From Plantago ovata (lineage: Eukaryota > Streptophyta > Magnoliopsida > Lamiales > Plantaginaceae), in assembly GCA_028274465.1 (NCBI GenBank), contig CM051455.1:120687462-120751461 (forward strand): a stretch of 64,000 nt of DNA, written 5' to 3'. The number at the start of each line of letters is the position of its first letter. Position 1 is the first letter of the stretch. A model generated the notes under the pieces. The model worked only from the letters and a program-made list of their open reading frames with translations, made no database searches and was not told the DNA's origin. This document shows, piece by piece, positions 46,440 through 56,585 of this stretch. The position numbers and the translations under genes are program-made.

Positions 46440-48051
46440 ATGGCGGATTTGATAGGTAGAGGTGATTCTCCAGTGAAATCAGACACCGAAGCTAGGGTTT
46501 TGACTACTTCATGTACATTGGAAATTAAAAGAGTAGTTGATTATGAGGCCAAATGTAACTTCTCAATTTTTTTACTTTTATGAATCAAAGGTTTTTTTAT
46601 GTTGGTTGTTTGAGGTTTACATATGTAAACTGTGAGGTTTACTTAATGCTCAAGTCTTATCAGCTCTTTGTCGAAGGGTTGTTGTCAAAGTGTGTTAAAT
46701 ATGCTATGCTGGTTGTTTGAGACATATAATGCTGATTATGTTTGAGTTTTACTTGAGATTGAGTGTTTTGGGTGGTATGTTAGTTTTTTGAGTTTTGTTG
46801 GAGTTTTATTTGAGTTTTTTTATTTTGGTTTCTGATTTATCTCTGTGTGTTGTATTTTGGTTGTATAAGGTTTATATTGTGCTGGTTGAGTTTAATATGC
46901 TGTCTGTTTGAGTTTTATATGTGGCTTGTTTGAGTTATATCACTGTCGATGCACGATATATTTTTTGATATATGCTTGAATTTTATATGATGTCTGTTTG
47001 AGTTTTATATGGTGCTTGTTTGAGGTTTACCACTGTCCATGAGTTTTATATGCATTACAGACTGAGTTTAAGCTTTAACATTCATAAAAATAGGATTCTC
47101 AATTCTATAGGAATGTTCTTGTACATTAATAAGGTGCTTGAGGGTAAGTTTTATATGTTTGAGTTTTATATGCTGTCTGTTTGAGTTTTATATGTGGCTT
47201 GTTTGAGTTATATCACTGTCGATGCACGTTATATTTTTTGATATATGCTTGAGTTTTATATGTTGTCTGTTTGAGTTTTATATGGTGCTTGTTTGAGGTT
47301 TACCACTGTCCATGAGTTTTATATGCATTACAGACTGAGTTTAAGCTTTAACATTCATAGAAATAGGATTCTCAACTCTATAGGAATGTTTTTGTACATT
47401 AATAAGGTGCTTGAGGATAAGTTTTATATGTTGTCTGTTTGAGTTTTATATGTGGCTTGTTTGAGTTATATCACTGTCGATGCACGTTATATTTTTTGAT
47501 ATATGCTTGAGTTTTATATGCTGTCTGTTTGAGTTTTATATGGTGCTTGTTTGAGGTTTACCACTATCCATGAGTTTTATATTATGTTTGAGTGTTTTGG
47601 GTGTTATGTTAGTTTTTTGAGTTTTGTTGGTGTTTTATTTGAGTTTTTTATTTTGGTTTGTGATTTATCTCTGGGTGTTGTATTTTGTTTGTATGAGGTT
47701 TATATTGTGCTGGTTTGAGTTTTTGTTTTGAGTTTTAGTCTACATCTGATTTATATGTGTCTGTTTCATTCTCCCGTTTTATATATTTGATATATTTGTG
47801 TTATATGCTCGTTGTATTTGAGGCTGATTTTTTTTTCTTTCTTTCTTTTTTTTTTTGCAGCAATCATGCTTGAAATTTGCAGTTATGATTCTGATGTTGC
47901 TCCCGCTTCTGGTATTGCTCCCGTTGCTGATGTTGCTGCCGTTGATGATACTGCTAAAAGAATTGATCCACAAGTGGTTGATCGAACGATGGCAATTTTT
48001 GCTACAACTGTCCTTGATGTTACTGTTTCCCATGTTTGCGGGCGTAAATAA
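46440..48051 (+). CDS. Small two-exon gene in the MULE, unknown function
   Basis: Exon 1 46440-46554 starts ATGGCGGATTTG; exon 2 is 47861-48051. The intron (1306 bp) is GT-AG with a long T-rich acceptor tract, and phases fit, giving 101 residues. The peptide starts MADLIGRGDSPVKSDTEARV and continues with an Ala/Val/Asp-rich part (DVAPASGIAPVADVAAVDD) and ends VSHVCGRK. I recognise no domain. A leader with a likely 5'-UTR intron (donor GAAG/GTGAGA near 46062) and TATGTATAAATA (45867-45880) fit a real promoter. Convergent orientation to the transposase recalls the two-gene layout of maize MuDR, but there is no sequence resemblance to mudrB that I can see. It may instead be a captured host gene start. 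Confidence 0.4.
46600..47760 (+). repeat. Intron built of gtttgagttttatatg repeats in about 260-bp higher-order units
   Basis: The 16-bp word gtttgagttttatatg and variants (gtttgaggtttaccac) recur dozens of times. Larger units including cattacagactgagtttaag and ttcttgtacattaataagg repeat at roughly 250-275 bp (47010, 47285, 47541). More copies lie at 48300-48860. Confidence 0.85.
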
Positions 48052-48399
48052 GGACGTTATTGATTCAGAGGAGACAATGAGTAATCAAGGCAAGCCACCA
48101 GGCAAGAGATGGTGAATTATGCACAAGAGGCTCAATTTCTGTTGGATTTGATTTCAAAGTTTTAACTTCGTTGAACATGTTTATTCACCCATCATTTTGA
48201 TATTTCGTTCATGTTTTTAATTTGAAATTTGTCTGTAATAACTCAGATTAGTACTATTTTCAGTCATATTTAGTAAAAAATTTTATATTTCTGTTTATAT
48301 GTTTGAGTTTTATATGCTATGTGTTTGAGTTTTATATGGTGCTTGTTTGAGGTTTACTACTGTCCATGAGTTTTTATATGAATTACAAATTGAGTTGAC

Positions 48400-48830
48400 A
48401 AAACATATTTTCAGGGTGTTTGGGGTTCAACAATCCATCTAGGCTTTTAGAAAATATACACCCTTAGTTTAGTTTGAGGCTTGAGTTTATGTTTGAGTTT
48501 TATAAGCTGTGTGTTTGAGTTTTATGTGGTGGTTGTTTGAGTTTTACCACTGTCCATGACTTTTATATGCATTACAGACTGAGAACTTTGAACATTCATG
48601 GAAATATGTTACATGATCCCTTGACAAATTCTTAATTAGGGTTTAGGGGTTGGATGCGGTGCAGGGCAAGCCCCTAAACCCTAATTAAGACCGTAGAATC
48701 CGGAAGTAATTCAATTCATTTTCAGGGTGTTTGGAGTTCACTAATCCATCTAGGCTTTTAGAAAAAATATACACCCTTAGTTTAGTTTGAGGCTTGAGTT
48801 TATGTTTGAGTTTTATATGCTGTGTGTTTG
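48400..48830. repeat. Duplicated segment around a perfect 19-bp hairpin
   Basis: The segment cagggtgtttgg...acacccttagtttag occurs at 48413-48480 and again at 48723-48785. Between them is a perfect inverted repeat, CTTAATTAGGGTTTAGGGG (48631-48649) with its complement (48671-48689) and a 21-base loop. The arms contain the telobox-like word AAACCCTAA. Confidence 0.85.
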
Positions 48831-49079
48831 AGTTTTATGTGGTGGTTGTTTGAGGTTTACTCACAGACTGAGTTTAATGTTCATAGAATTTTTTTTCAAT
48901 TTACCATTGACAAATGCTTGATTAGTTTTAGTTAAATGCTCAACAACTGTCAACATAAACATGAGAAAAATCAAGAAAACAGAGTATCGATATTAAGGAA
49001 CAGAGTCTATAAAATTCTCAATCTTATACAAAGAAATACAGTATTGAAATCAAGGAACACAGTCCACAAAAGAATAAAG

Positions 49080-50856
49080 TACTGAATTCAATCAAATAAC
49101 TTGTTCCTTCCTGGGGAAACTTGTTTCCCCTGTGTTTGAACCTTTTTTCTTTCTTGGTTTCTTCTCAATAGCACCCTTTATCCTTTTTGTTCCATTGCTT
49201 CCAAGAATGTCTCCAACAACCAAACAAATGTCTCCGCTTGTTCATTAGCAAGAAAGGCACAACCGAAAATCACATTACTCTAGTGGCTATTGACTCCTAC
49301 CAAAGGTGCACAAATCATATCATACGGGTTAGTACAATATGTTGTATCGAAAATGAGCGTCTCCAAAAAATTTGTAATCCTCCCTCATAACCCAGTCGCA
49401 CCAAAACACTCCACAGAGTCTTGTTTTGTAAAAGAACTAAGGATCCTTTCTTTGCCTTTTTAGCAATGAATTTATCACACACTGTGAATCCTGTCCTCCA
49501 GTCTTATGGGCCCTCAGCCTGTTTACATAGTTCAAAATAAAATCAACACAGTAAAAATCAAGAAACATAGCATAATTGACAAAGCACAGGAACACATAAC
49601 AAACACCTTCTTGAATACAGATGTAAACCTCAAACAATAGCTATATAAAACTCAAACAAACACCATATAAAACTCAAACATATACAACTTATCTCCAAGT
49701 AAATCTCACCCTAAACCTCTAATATTATAGATGTAAAACTCAAACAAGCATCACATAAAATTCAAACAAACATCATATTAAACTCAAAAAAATATGATAG
49801 ATGTAAAAAACTCAAACAAGCACCACATAAAACTCAAACAAACAACATATAAAACTCAAACTACCATGACTGGAAACTTAACCTGTTTACATAGTTAATA
49901 TTATCCCGAACAGTGTGCCCGACGTTCTCTCTGCCTCCAGCATTGTGCATAAGAACTCTGTAACTCTGGCTTGGCTTTAATCTAGCCCCTTCCATACACT
50001 CGATTACTTTTCCTTCTTTAAACCATCAAAAGAGAGTGGTATATACTTTGCAATGATACATTATAAAACTCAATCAGTATATGAATGAAACTCAAATATC
50101 AAAAGAATAAACCTCAAATTCTTCAGCATATACATAAACCTCAAATTGTTCAATTCATGATCTCATAACTTCAAGCCATTACTATACAATGTATGCAGAA
50201 CAACATAAACCCTAAATTCTCAATTTAAGATCTCATAACTTCAAATCATTACTATACAATGTATGCAGAACAACATAAACCCCAAAGATTCTCAATTAAT
50301 GATCCCATAACTTCAAGCCATTCCTATACAATGTATGCAGAACTTTACAGAGTAAAACTCAGAAACTTTTGTCATAAAACTCAAATCAATAATGCATAAA
50401 ACTCAAACGAAATCGTAACATGCAGAACTTTATAGAGTAAAACTCAGAAAATTTGATTGAGTTTTATAAAACTCAATCAGTATATGAATGAAACTCAAAC
50501 ATCAAAAGAATAAACCTCAAACGAAATTGTAACATACCTGATTGTTCAGCAGGTACTTTGTGCTTATCAGCTGAAGGTTCTGTGAATTCTCCATCTCTAG
50601 GTATTTCATCAATATCTTCAACAAATCCTTCAGCAAATTCACTGCAATCTTCTTCAACATCAAATTCGGATTGTCTCATGGCAAATCCTTCAGCTATTTC
50701 AGTGAATTATTCTTCTATATGATCGACTTCAACCGCTGATGATTCCTTAATTTCCTTTGAACGTTTTCCCCTTTTCGAATTCTTCAATTGCGCCAATCTA
50801 ATCCTCAAATTGTTCAATTCATTCAACGATCTAGGAGAGTAATCGTTGTTCCTCAT
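49080..50856 (-). pseudogene. FAR1-type MULE transposase gene, decayed
   Basis: From the right: an N-terminal exon starting MRNNDYSPRSLNELNNLRIR (ATG 50856) through FDVEEDCSEFAEGFVED, with a donor CAG/GTATGT near 50538. Then comes KPSQSYRVLMHNAGGRENVG...VRDNINYVNR (about 49890-50020), the FAR1 central region. After an intron (49519-49882) the next exon has LRAHKTGGQDSQ, then DYKFFGDA and DTTYCTNPYDMICAPLVGV, FGCAFLANEQAETFVWLLET, the DDE-type MULE transposase core. Finally there is a basic tail KKPRKKKGSNTG. There is an in-frame stop in the first exon, frame changes in the core, and the FAR1 zinc domain is not visible, so the gene is dead. Confidence 0.75.
49519..49882 (-). other. Repeat-filled intron flanked by a 15-bp direct repeat
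   Basis: The 15-mer cctgtttacatagtt is present at 49518-49532 and again at 49882-49896. On the coding strand it spans both splice sites: AACTATGTAAACAG then GT at the donor, and AACTATGTAAACAG then GC after the acceptor. The intron body is almost entirely gtttgagttttatatg-type repeat in sense orientation. Confidence 0.75.
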
Positions 50857-51581
50857 ATTTGTTTTTCGTTGAAGATAGAGAGACAATCGACGATTCGTAG
50901 AGAGAGAGAGTCGACGAGAGAATCGATGTTTTGTTGCAGAGATGGAGAGATAAAAGATTTCTGATTTTAACGGGTTTAGGTGAAGGGATCCGGTTTTGTT
51001 TCGGGTTATAACATGACCCGCGAGTTATTAGTTGGAGCAGCGAGTTTTTTATCTAATTTCTAGTTCCTTTGAGTCTCATTTTGGTCTCACGAAACTAGTG
51101 GTCTCACGGGAGACGTTCTCTAAAATATATTCGAATAGAGTATTGTGACAAGCTCTTGGTCAATCAAGGCTATAGGATTGTATGTTTGTAATTTACAACA
51201 TGCTAGATAAATGGTGTTAGTGACAAACACCTTTAAAGTATTGATAGTGATCTTCATGATGTGCTTAAATTTGTCTAGATGGTTTACTTTGTAGAACCAG
51301 TCGAAGGCTTTACGCACTGAACTTGTAAGCGTATTCGTGATTCATTGCTTATCATTACCACTAAGCTACCACCAACATCTTTCTCTTCTTGATTATCTTC
51401 TTCTAGCAAGTGTTGGTTGCCTGAGTGTTTGGTTAATTCTTACAAACTTACTTGTTGACTGATTACAATTGTTTCACACTAAACAAAGCCACGTTAAGTC
51501 CTTAAGAGAACGACACTCGGGAACATCTTACTGCTGCACTAATCCCTTTTGTATAGTGATAAGTGTTCTTTGGCTTATAAA

Positions 51582-52853
51582 TGATGACAGTGTTTTTTAC
51601 ACTATCATTCGGGTCTTTTTCACCAATTTAGCTATCCTCTTGTATGCATTTTAGTGCATTTTGTTAGAATAGTATCACGTTCTTGATATTTTCAGGATTT
51701 AGGTGAAATCGCACTTTTGGATATGAGTCATGGCGAAACAATGAAGTTTTGGTGCAACGAGATCACCCGTGGTGTGTCAAGCCGGGACGAGTTTCCAGGC
51801 CAAAAGACCAAGTTTCGAAGCTCAAAACCGTGCCCAAGGCCAAAATCGAAGACTTGGAGGAAGAAAAGGCACGGACATCTCTCTGCCCGTGCCAGACGGT
51901 CCGTCTGGTGTTCGGCGGTCCGCCTGGTACCAGGCGGTCCGCCTGGGAGCGTCCGACAGATATATATATATATTTTGTAAAATTGCGAATTTTCATATCT
52001 GAGATCATTATTTTGCTGACTTAAATCCTAGAGCTTGTTCTGGATATTTTTTCTCTTAGAACTACTTTATCTTAGCAATTTGGAGCACCAAGGTAGAGAT
52101 TCGGACATCTTTTGATCTCACCTTGCTAAAAACTTGTGAGTTTAGCCATTCACCGGAGATTGACAACCCTCGGTGGTAACTTTGTATCTCACCTTTTTCA
52201 TACTCTATCTTTTCAATTGAATGATGTTTTCATATATCATTGCTTGTGTTGATTTAGATTTTGATATGAGTAGCTAAGTTTCTAGTTGGTGATAGTATGT
52301 AAATTCGTAGCTAGGGTTCATATTGTGCATGATTGAGTTTCTGAGTCTTTTACTTGTTTAATTATCTTAATTCGATTCTTTGATCCGACTAAGCCAATAT
52401 CTTCGAATGGAAGTGTTAGAAACACTAAGACAATTCAAGATCATCGATTCAATAACTATAATTATCAAGTACTGCTTGAACTAAGACTGACAACCTTAGC
52501 CAAGTATTAGTATAGATAGGAAGCTTTCAAAATACACGTCTACAAATCTGTCTTTTGGTATTTGTTAATTCGAATTACTATTAAAATAGTACGAGTTGCA
52601 CTTTCATGCATAATTAGAACCCGATGCTTATAATGAGCATACTATCACCAGCTCTCATCATATATTGTTAAGTCAAGCATTGTTAAATTTGTTTTCTGAA
52701 TTTATATATAATTATTTAGTTGAAGCTAGTTAAGTCCCTAGAGATCGACACTCGAGGTCATCTTACCTGTGCACTACTTTTTTTGTGTAGTTGTGAGTTG
52801 CCCTTTGGCTAAAAATTTATTTGATTGTTCGAGTCTGACAATCTCGTTCATCA
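51582..52853 (+). mobile_element. Solo LTR of a third gag-protease relative
   Basis: Starts TGATGACAGTG and ends CTCGTTCATCA, 1272 bp, flanked by ATAAA (51577-51581 and 52854-52858), inside the 3' LTR of the 40347 element. Its layout matches the other LTRs (TCACGTT..TTTTCAGG, then palindromes, then a cggtggtaactttgt stretch), but its palindromes are CCAGACGGTCCGTCTGG and CCAGGCGGTCCGCCTGG. A solo LTR forms by LTR-LTR recombination. Confidence 0.8.
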
Positions 52854-53599
52854 ATAAACAAATTTAATTGGTGAAAAAACGACTCATCAAAACTCTTACT
52901 CTTTATTAGTGTTGTGCACTCATCAATTCTCACAACTATGTTGGAAATTATGTTAGGCCACTTTTAGCACAACATATGAATGTTGTGATAAAAGATGTGA
53001 CAACATTTTCCACAACATAGGTAATGTTTTATCTCTCTCCAAACCTGACACCATATCAATGTTAAGGAGTATGTTAGACATCATCTAACGGCTTGAAGGT
53101 TCTTACTTGAATGACCCAATTCTAATATGGTATCATAGGCAGAGTACCGGGAAGCTCCTACTACAACATGTGAAATTCAATGGCTAAAATATTTGCTCAA
53201 GGATTTTTGCATTGATCATTCAACTCCAGCCACATTAGACACTGACATCTTATCAACATATTACCTTGCTCATAATCCAGTATGATGAACGTATTTTTGA
53301 CGCGTTCATCTTGTCTTTTTCACCTTCTTTTGCTATATTCTAGCCTTGTTTTTTGGTTAGTTTCGTAGAATTGTGTCACGTTTTGTGTTTTCTGCATTTT
53401 CAGGCACTTAGGTACGAAACGACGTTTTTGGAGCTAAAAACGAGCCTTTTTGATGGAAAAGATGGCCCAGTTGAAGTTCCCCAATCTCCGTGGCTTGTTC
53501 GTAAGTGTTTGAGTATCAATAAGCATCGAGAAGGATGAGTCCAAGGCACCCGAGGGCCATGCGAGGGCAAAAAGATTGAGTTTGAAGACAAAAATCTGC

Positions 53600-53735
53600 C
53601 TAGGAGCCAAGCTAAGCGCCTGGAATAGTGAAGCGCTTCGCTTCAATTTCCAGGAGCTTTGGCACAGAAGCCAAGCGAAGCGCTTGGAGTGCCCGAAGCG
53701 CTTCGCTTGCCAAGCGGTCCGCTTGGCAGCGGTTA
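53600..53735 (+). repeat. Palindrome array in the 5' LTR
   Basis: Successive dyads include GAAGCGCTTCGCTTC, CCAAGCGAAGCGCTTGG, AAGCGCTTCGCTT and CCAAGCGGTCCGCTTGG. The matching region of the 3' LTR (58930-59085) has one additional unit, CCAAGCGCTCCGCTTGG. Confidence 0.85.
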
Positions 53736-54860
53736 CGTTTTCGGATTTTCCTTCTTAGATCTGATCTTTGATCATTTTTTGAATATCTTTTGAACTGTAA
53801 CTTGGTTTTGGAGAGCTCCTAAGCCCCAAAACTCAGAGAATATTCAGATTTCTTTGTATTTTAGCTTGGGATTCAAGGTTTTGATTGGGATTCATCCTTT
53901 GTAATCATCTACGGAGAGGTTTTCTTTGCTTTCCACCGATTAGTGACAGCTTTGGTGGTAACTTGTATCACTCTCTTGTCTTGTAGTTTGATATGATGTA
54001 TTCCAATTATTATTCATATGAGTTGATGTCTATGTTGATGAGTATGAGTAGCTAAATCTTTTGTGTTGGTGGTAGAATGTAGAATATGCATGCTATGGGT
54101 TATGTTTATGCTTACATGAGATTGTGATTCAATCTTGCTGCAAATCCCTTCATATGATTCTTAGTTGCCTATAAAATATATTCGAATTGAGTATAGTGAC
54201 AAACTCTTGGTCAATGAAAGCTATAGGATTGTATGTTAGAGATTTGCAGCATGCTAGATAAATGGTGTTGGTGACAAGCACCTCTTAATTATTGATAATG
54301 ATCTTTCATGATGTGTGTCTTAAATTTGCCTAGACGAGTTGCTTAGCAGACTTGATCGAAGGTTCTACGCACTGAACTTGTGAGCATATACGTAACCCAT
54401 GCATGTGTATTTGATTTCTACCACCAACCGTTTTCCAAACTTGTTTACAACAATCTGATTTCTCGTTTCTATTGTTCAAAGGAAACGATTCTCTAAACAT
54501 TTGAACTCGTTGACTGAAATTACTTGCAAAAACCTCAAGCAAAGCCACGTTAGGTCCCGAGAGAACGACACTCGGGGACAACTTGCCATTGCACTCTAGT
54601 TTGTGTAGTGATAAGTGTTCTTAGGCTTTTAAAACAAATTTAATTGGTGAAAAACGACATCATCAATTTGGCGCCGTTGCCGGGTACTTAACTCCTTTGG
54701 TTTAGTGTTTAACTTTTGTTTCTTACCAACTTCACTTTCTCACCCCATTTGTTTCCCCCTATTTCTTTGTGCTTAATTCTCTGTGTTCTGGTTTTTGTTT
54801 CACTAACGGGAACTAATCCTTGAATGAGTGTTGTGTTGATTGCACTAGATTTCAGGCGAG

Positions 54861-56585
54861 ATGGCTGAGCAACCACTGAAGTTACTCTCAAAAGTTACGG
54901 TTGGGCCTAGTGGTCCAGCTATTGTTCTCAATAATGCAACGAGGAATCTGGAGCTTAAAGGACACGTGTTCCAACAATTACCCAAGTTCTATGGCATGGA
55001 CAATGAGGACGTCATTGGGTATTTGAATGACTTGGAGCATTTCGTGCTCTACTTGCCTAGACCGGATGATGGAATTTCTGATGATGATTTTCGGATGAAG
55101 GTTTTCGCTATGGGAGTTGGGGATAGAGCGAAGGCTTGGTTGAGATCCTTAGAAGCTGGATCTTTGACCACATGGGCTCAAGTGTTTGAAAAATTTATGG
55201 ATCGGTATTATCCCGCTTCCAAGACTATGGTTATGAAGAGACAAATCAGCACTTTTGAGCAGAAGTATGATGAAGCTTTCTATGAGGCTTATGATCGGTT
55301 TAAGGGGTTGCAATATCGGTGCCCACATCACGGCTTCGATGGAGGTCAGCTCATCCAATTCTTCTATAATGGTTTGCATCCTGGTGTTCAAGCACAAGTG
55401 GATAGCATTTGTGGAGGAAGCATGGGAGAGTTGTTTCCGAGTCAAGCTCAAGCTAAGTTGGATATAATGTACCGGAATTCTCAGAACCGGAATATAAGAG
55501 CCAAGATTCATTCAAAAGAACCTAGAGAAGAACCCATAGAGGCTTTTGAAGAGAAAGTGGGTCGTGGTGATGACTATGAGCAAGGATTCGCCAGTCAACG
55601 TCAACATGCTGAGGTAAACTATGGGGTACCCGGATATGCTCCATCCTCTTTGGTCGCCATGGTGCAAAGCTTGGTAGAAAAGACCGACAAGTTTATGGAG
55701 TCTTATTACAAGAATCAGGCTATGAACGAGAAGCGGTTTGAGAACATGGAGGCTAGTACTTCTTCTCTTAACAGGAAGTTGCAAGAGCTCATTGATAGAG
55801 GAGCTAGTCCTGAGCAAGAGAAGTTTTTGGGTAATACCGAGAGAGCTATGTCCATCACGGTGGTGACTAATATTCCAATTGAGATCACGGTCACAAGAGA
55901 AGGAGCACGAGTAGAGGTTCCAAGTAGCAAAAAAATCTCTGAGCCTTGCGTTGCTAATGAGGAGCCTAAGCCCTCTATGGTTGAGGAAGAAGCTTCACAT
56001 ATTGAAGAAGAAAGCTCATCGTCTGAGGATGAGATGGTGGAAGTACCCGCACTTGAGAGCTTCGATGTGGAAATCGGTCTTGGCACGAAGGATGGCATAT
56101 TGGCTACATTGGACACAGGAGCTGGAGTCAATGTCTTGCCGATGAATGTGTATGAAGAATCCCGGTTGACTGGTTTGAAGCCTATGAAAGCTATGGTTCA
56201 ACTTGCTGATGGGTCTATGAGGAGACCTTTGGGAGTTCTCGAAGACTTGGTTATTAGAGTTGCTGGTGTTGAGGTGAAGACGAGCTTCATAGTTATGCCG
56301 ACTTCGGAAGCCAATCTTAAGGATGTGGTCCTGTTGGGAAGAGCCTTCATCAATAAGGTGCACATGGTGATTGACATGTACCGTCGTACATGTAGTTTTG
56401 AGGTAGATGGCAAGCGACACATGTTGCGAGCCATTGTTAATTCATGTGTTGGGAAGACTTGCACTAACAAACTTATAGGATACTTTGGTTCTCTATTCCT
56501 TCGTTCAAATATGCAGGGATTTCACCGATTAAAGAGGGCATTGATGGGGAAGTCTAGTACTCAATATGAATTCAACCCCAATTGA
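54861..56585 (+). CDS. Gag-aspartic protease protein of the TR-GAG-like element, 574 residues
   Basis: The uninterrupted frame starts about 195 bp after the primer site. Residues about 35-220 form a Ty3/Gypsy-type capsid region (LPKFYGMDNEDVIGYLNDLE, TTWAQVFEKFMDRYYPASK, GLQYRCPHHGF, QFFYNGLHPGVQ). It is followed by a linker, an acidic stretch (EEESSSSEDEMVE) and a retroviral-type protease with active site LDTGAGVNVLP (Asp at residue 418) and a flap/ILG-like VVLLGRAFI. No CCHC knuckle was seen. The protein would form particles and mature itself, while RT and integrase would have to come from elsewhere. It belongs to an LTR element and not to the host. Confidence 0.85.
   Translation: MAEQPLKLLSKVTVGPSGPAIVLNNATRNLELKGHVFQQLPKFYGMDNEDVIGYLNDLEHFVLYLPRPDDGISDDDFRMKVFAMGVGDRAKAWLRSLEAGSLTTWAQVFEKFMDRYYPASKTMVMKRQISTFEQKYDEAFYEAYDRFKGLQYRCPHHGFDGGQLIQFFYNGLHPGVQAQVDSICGGSMGELFPSQAQAKLDIMYRNSQNRNIRAKIHSKEPREEPIEAFEEKVGRGDDYEQGFASQRQHAEVNYGVPGYAPSSLVAMVQSLVEKTDKFMESYYKNQAMNEKRFENMEASTSSLNRKLQELIDRGASPEQEKFLGNTERAMSITVVTNIPIEITVTREGARVEVPSSKKISEPCVANEEPKPSMVEEEASHIEEESSSSEDEMVEVPALESFDVEIGLGTKDGILATLDTGAGVNVLPMNVYEESRLTGLKPMKAMVQLADGSMRRPLGVLEDLVIRVAGVEVKTSFIVMPTSEANLKDVVLLGRAFINKVHMVIDMYRRTCSFEVDGKRHMLRAIVNSCVGKTCTNKLIGYFGSLFLRSNMQGFHRLKRALMGKSSTQYEFNPN

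Larger units (their letters stand above)
45723..51120 (-). mobile_element. FAR1-type MULE with 9-bp duplication, decayed
   Basis: It lies in the 3' LTR of the 40347 element. TAAAATATA is duplicated on both sides (45714-45722 and 51121-51129), the 9-bp size of Mutator-like elements. The ends are not clear inverted repeats, though both contain gtgagacc words. The right half has a minus-strand FAR1-type transposase gene, now broken. The left half has a short plus-strand two-exon gene. The two are convergent. Large parts of both introns and the centre are made of gtttgagttttatatg repeats. Confidence 0.8.
40347..52889 (+). mobile_element. Gag-only LTR element (TR-GAG-like, Athila/Tat-type primer site), broken, with nested insertions
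   Basis: LTRs: 40347-41690 and 44815-52889; the latter is interrupted by a MULE (45723-51120) and a solo LTR (51582-52853). The ends are TGATGAACAC...GACTCATCA. The flanks aaacg (40342) and aaact (52890) look like a decayed 5-bp duplication. The primer site tttggcgccgttgtcgggga (41692) is of the type used by Athila/Tat Gypsy elements. The internal part has only gag remains, dyad arrays and a polypurine tract (tttggtttgggg before 44815). There is no RT or integrase. It is older than its relative at 53283 and its gag region has several breaks. Confidence 0.8.

Noticed and set aside
48631-48689. Interstitial telomere repeat
   Set aside because: Only one TTTAGGG-type unit per arm; no tandem array. 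The hairpin is the notable part.
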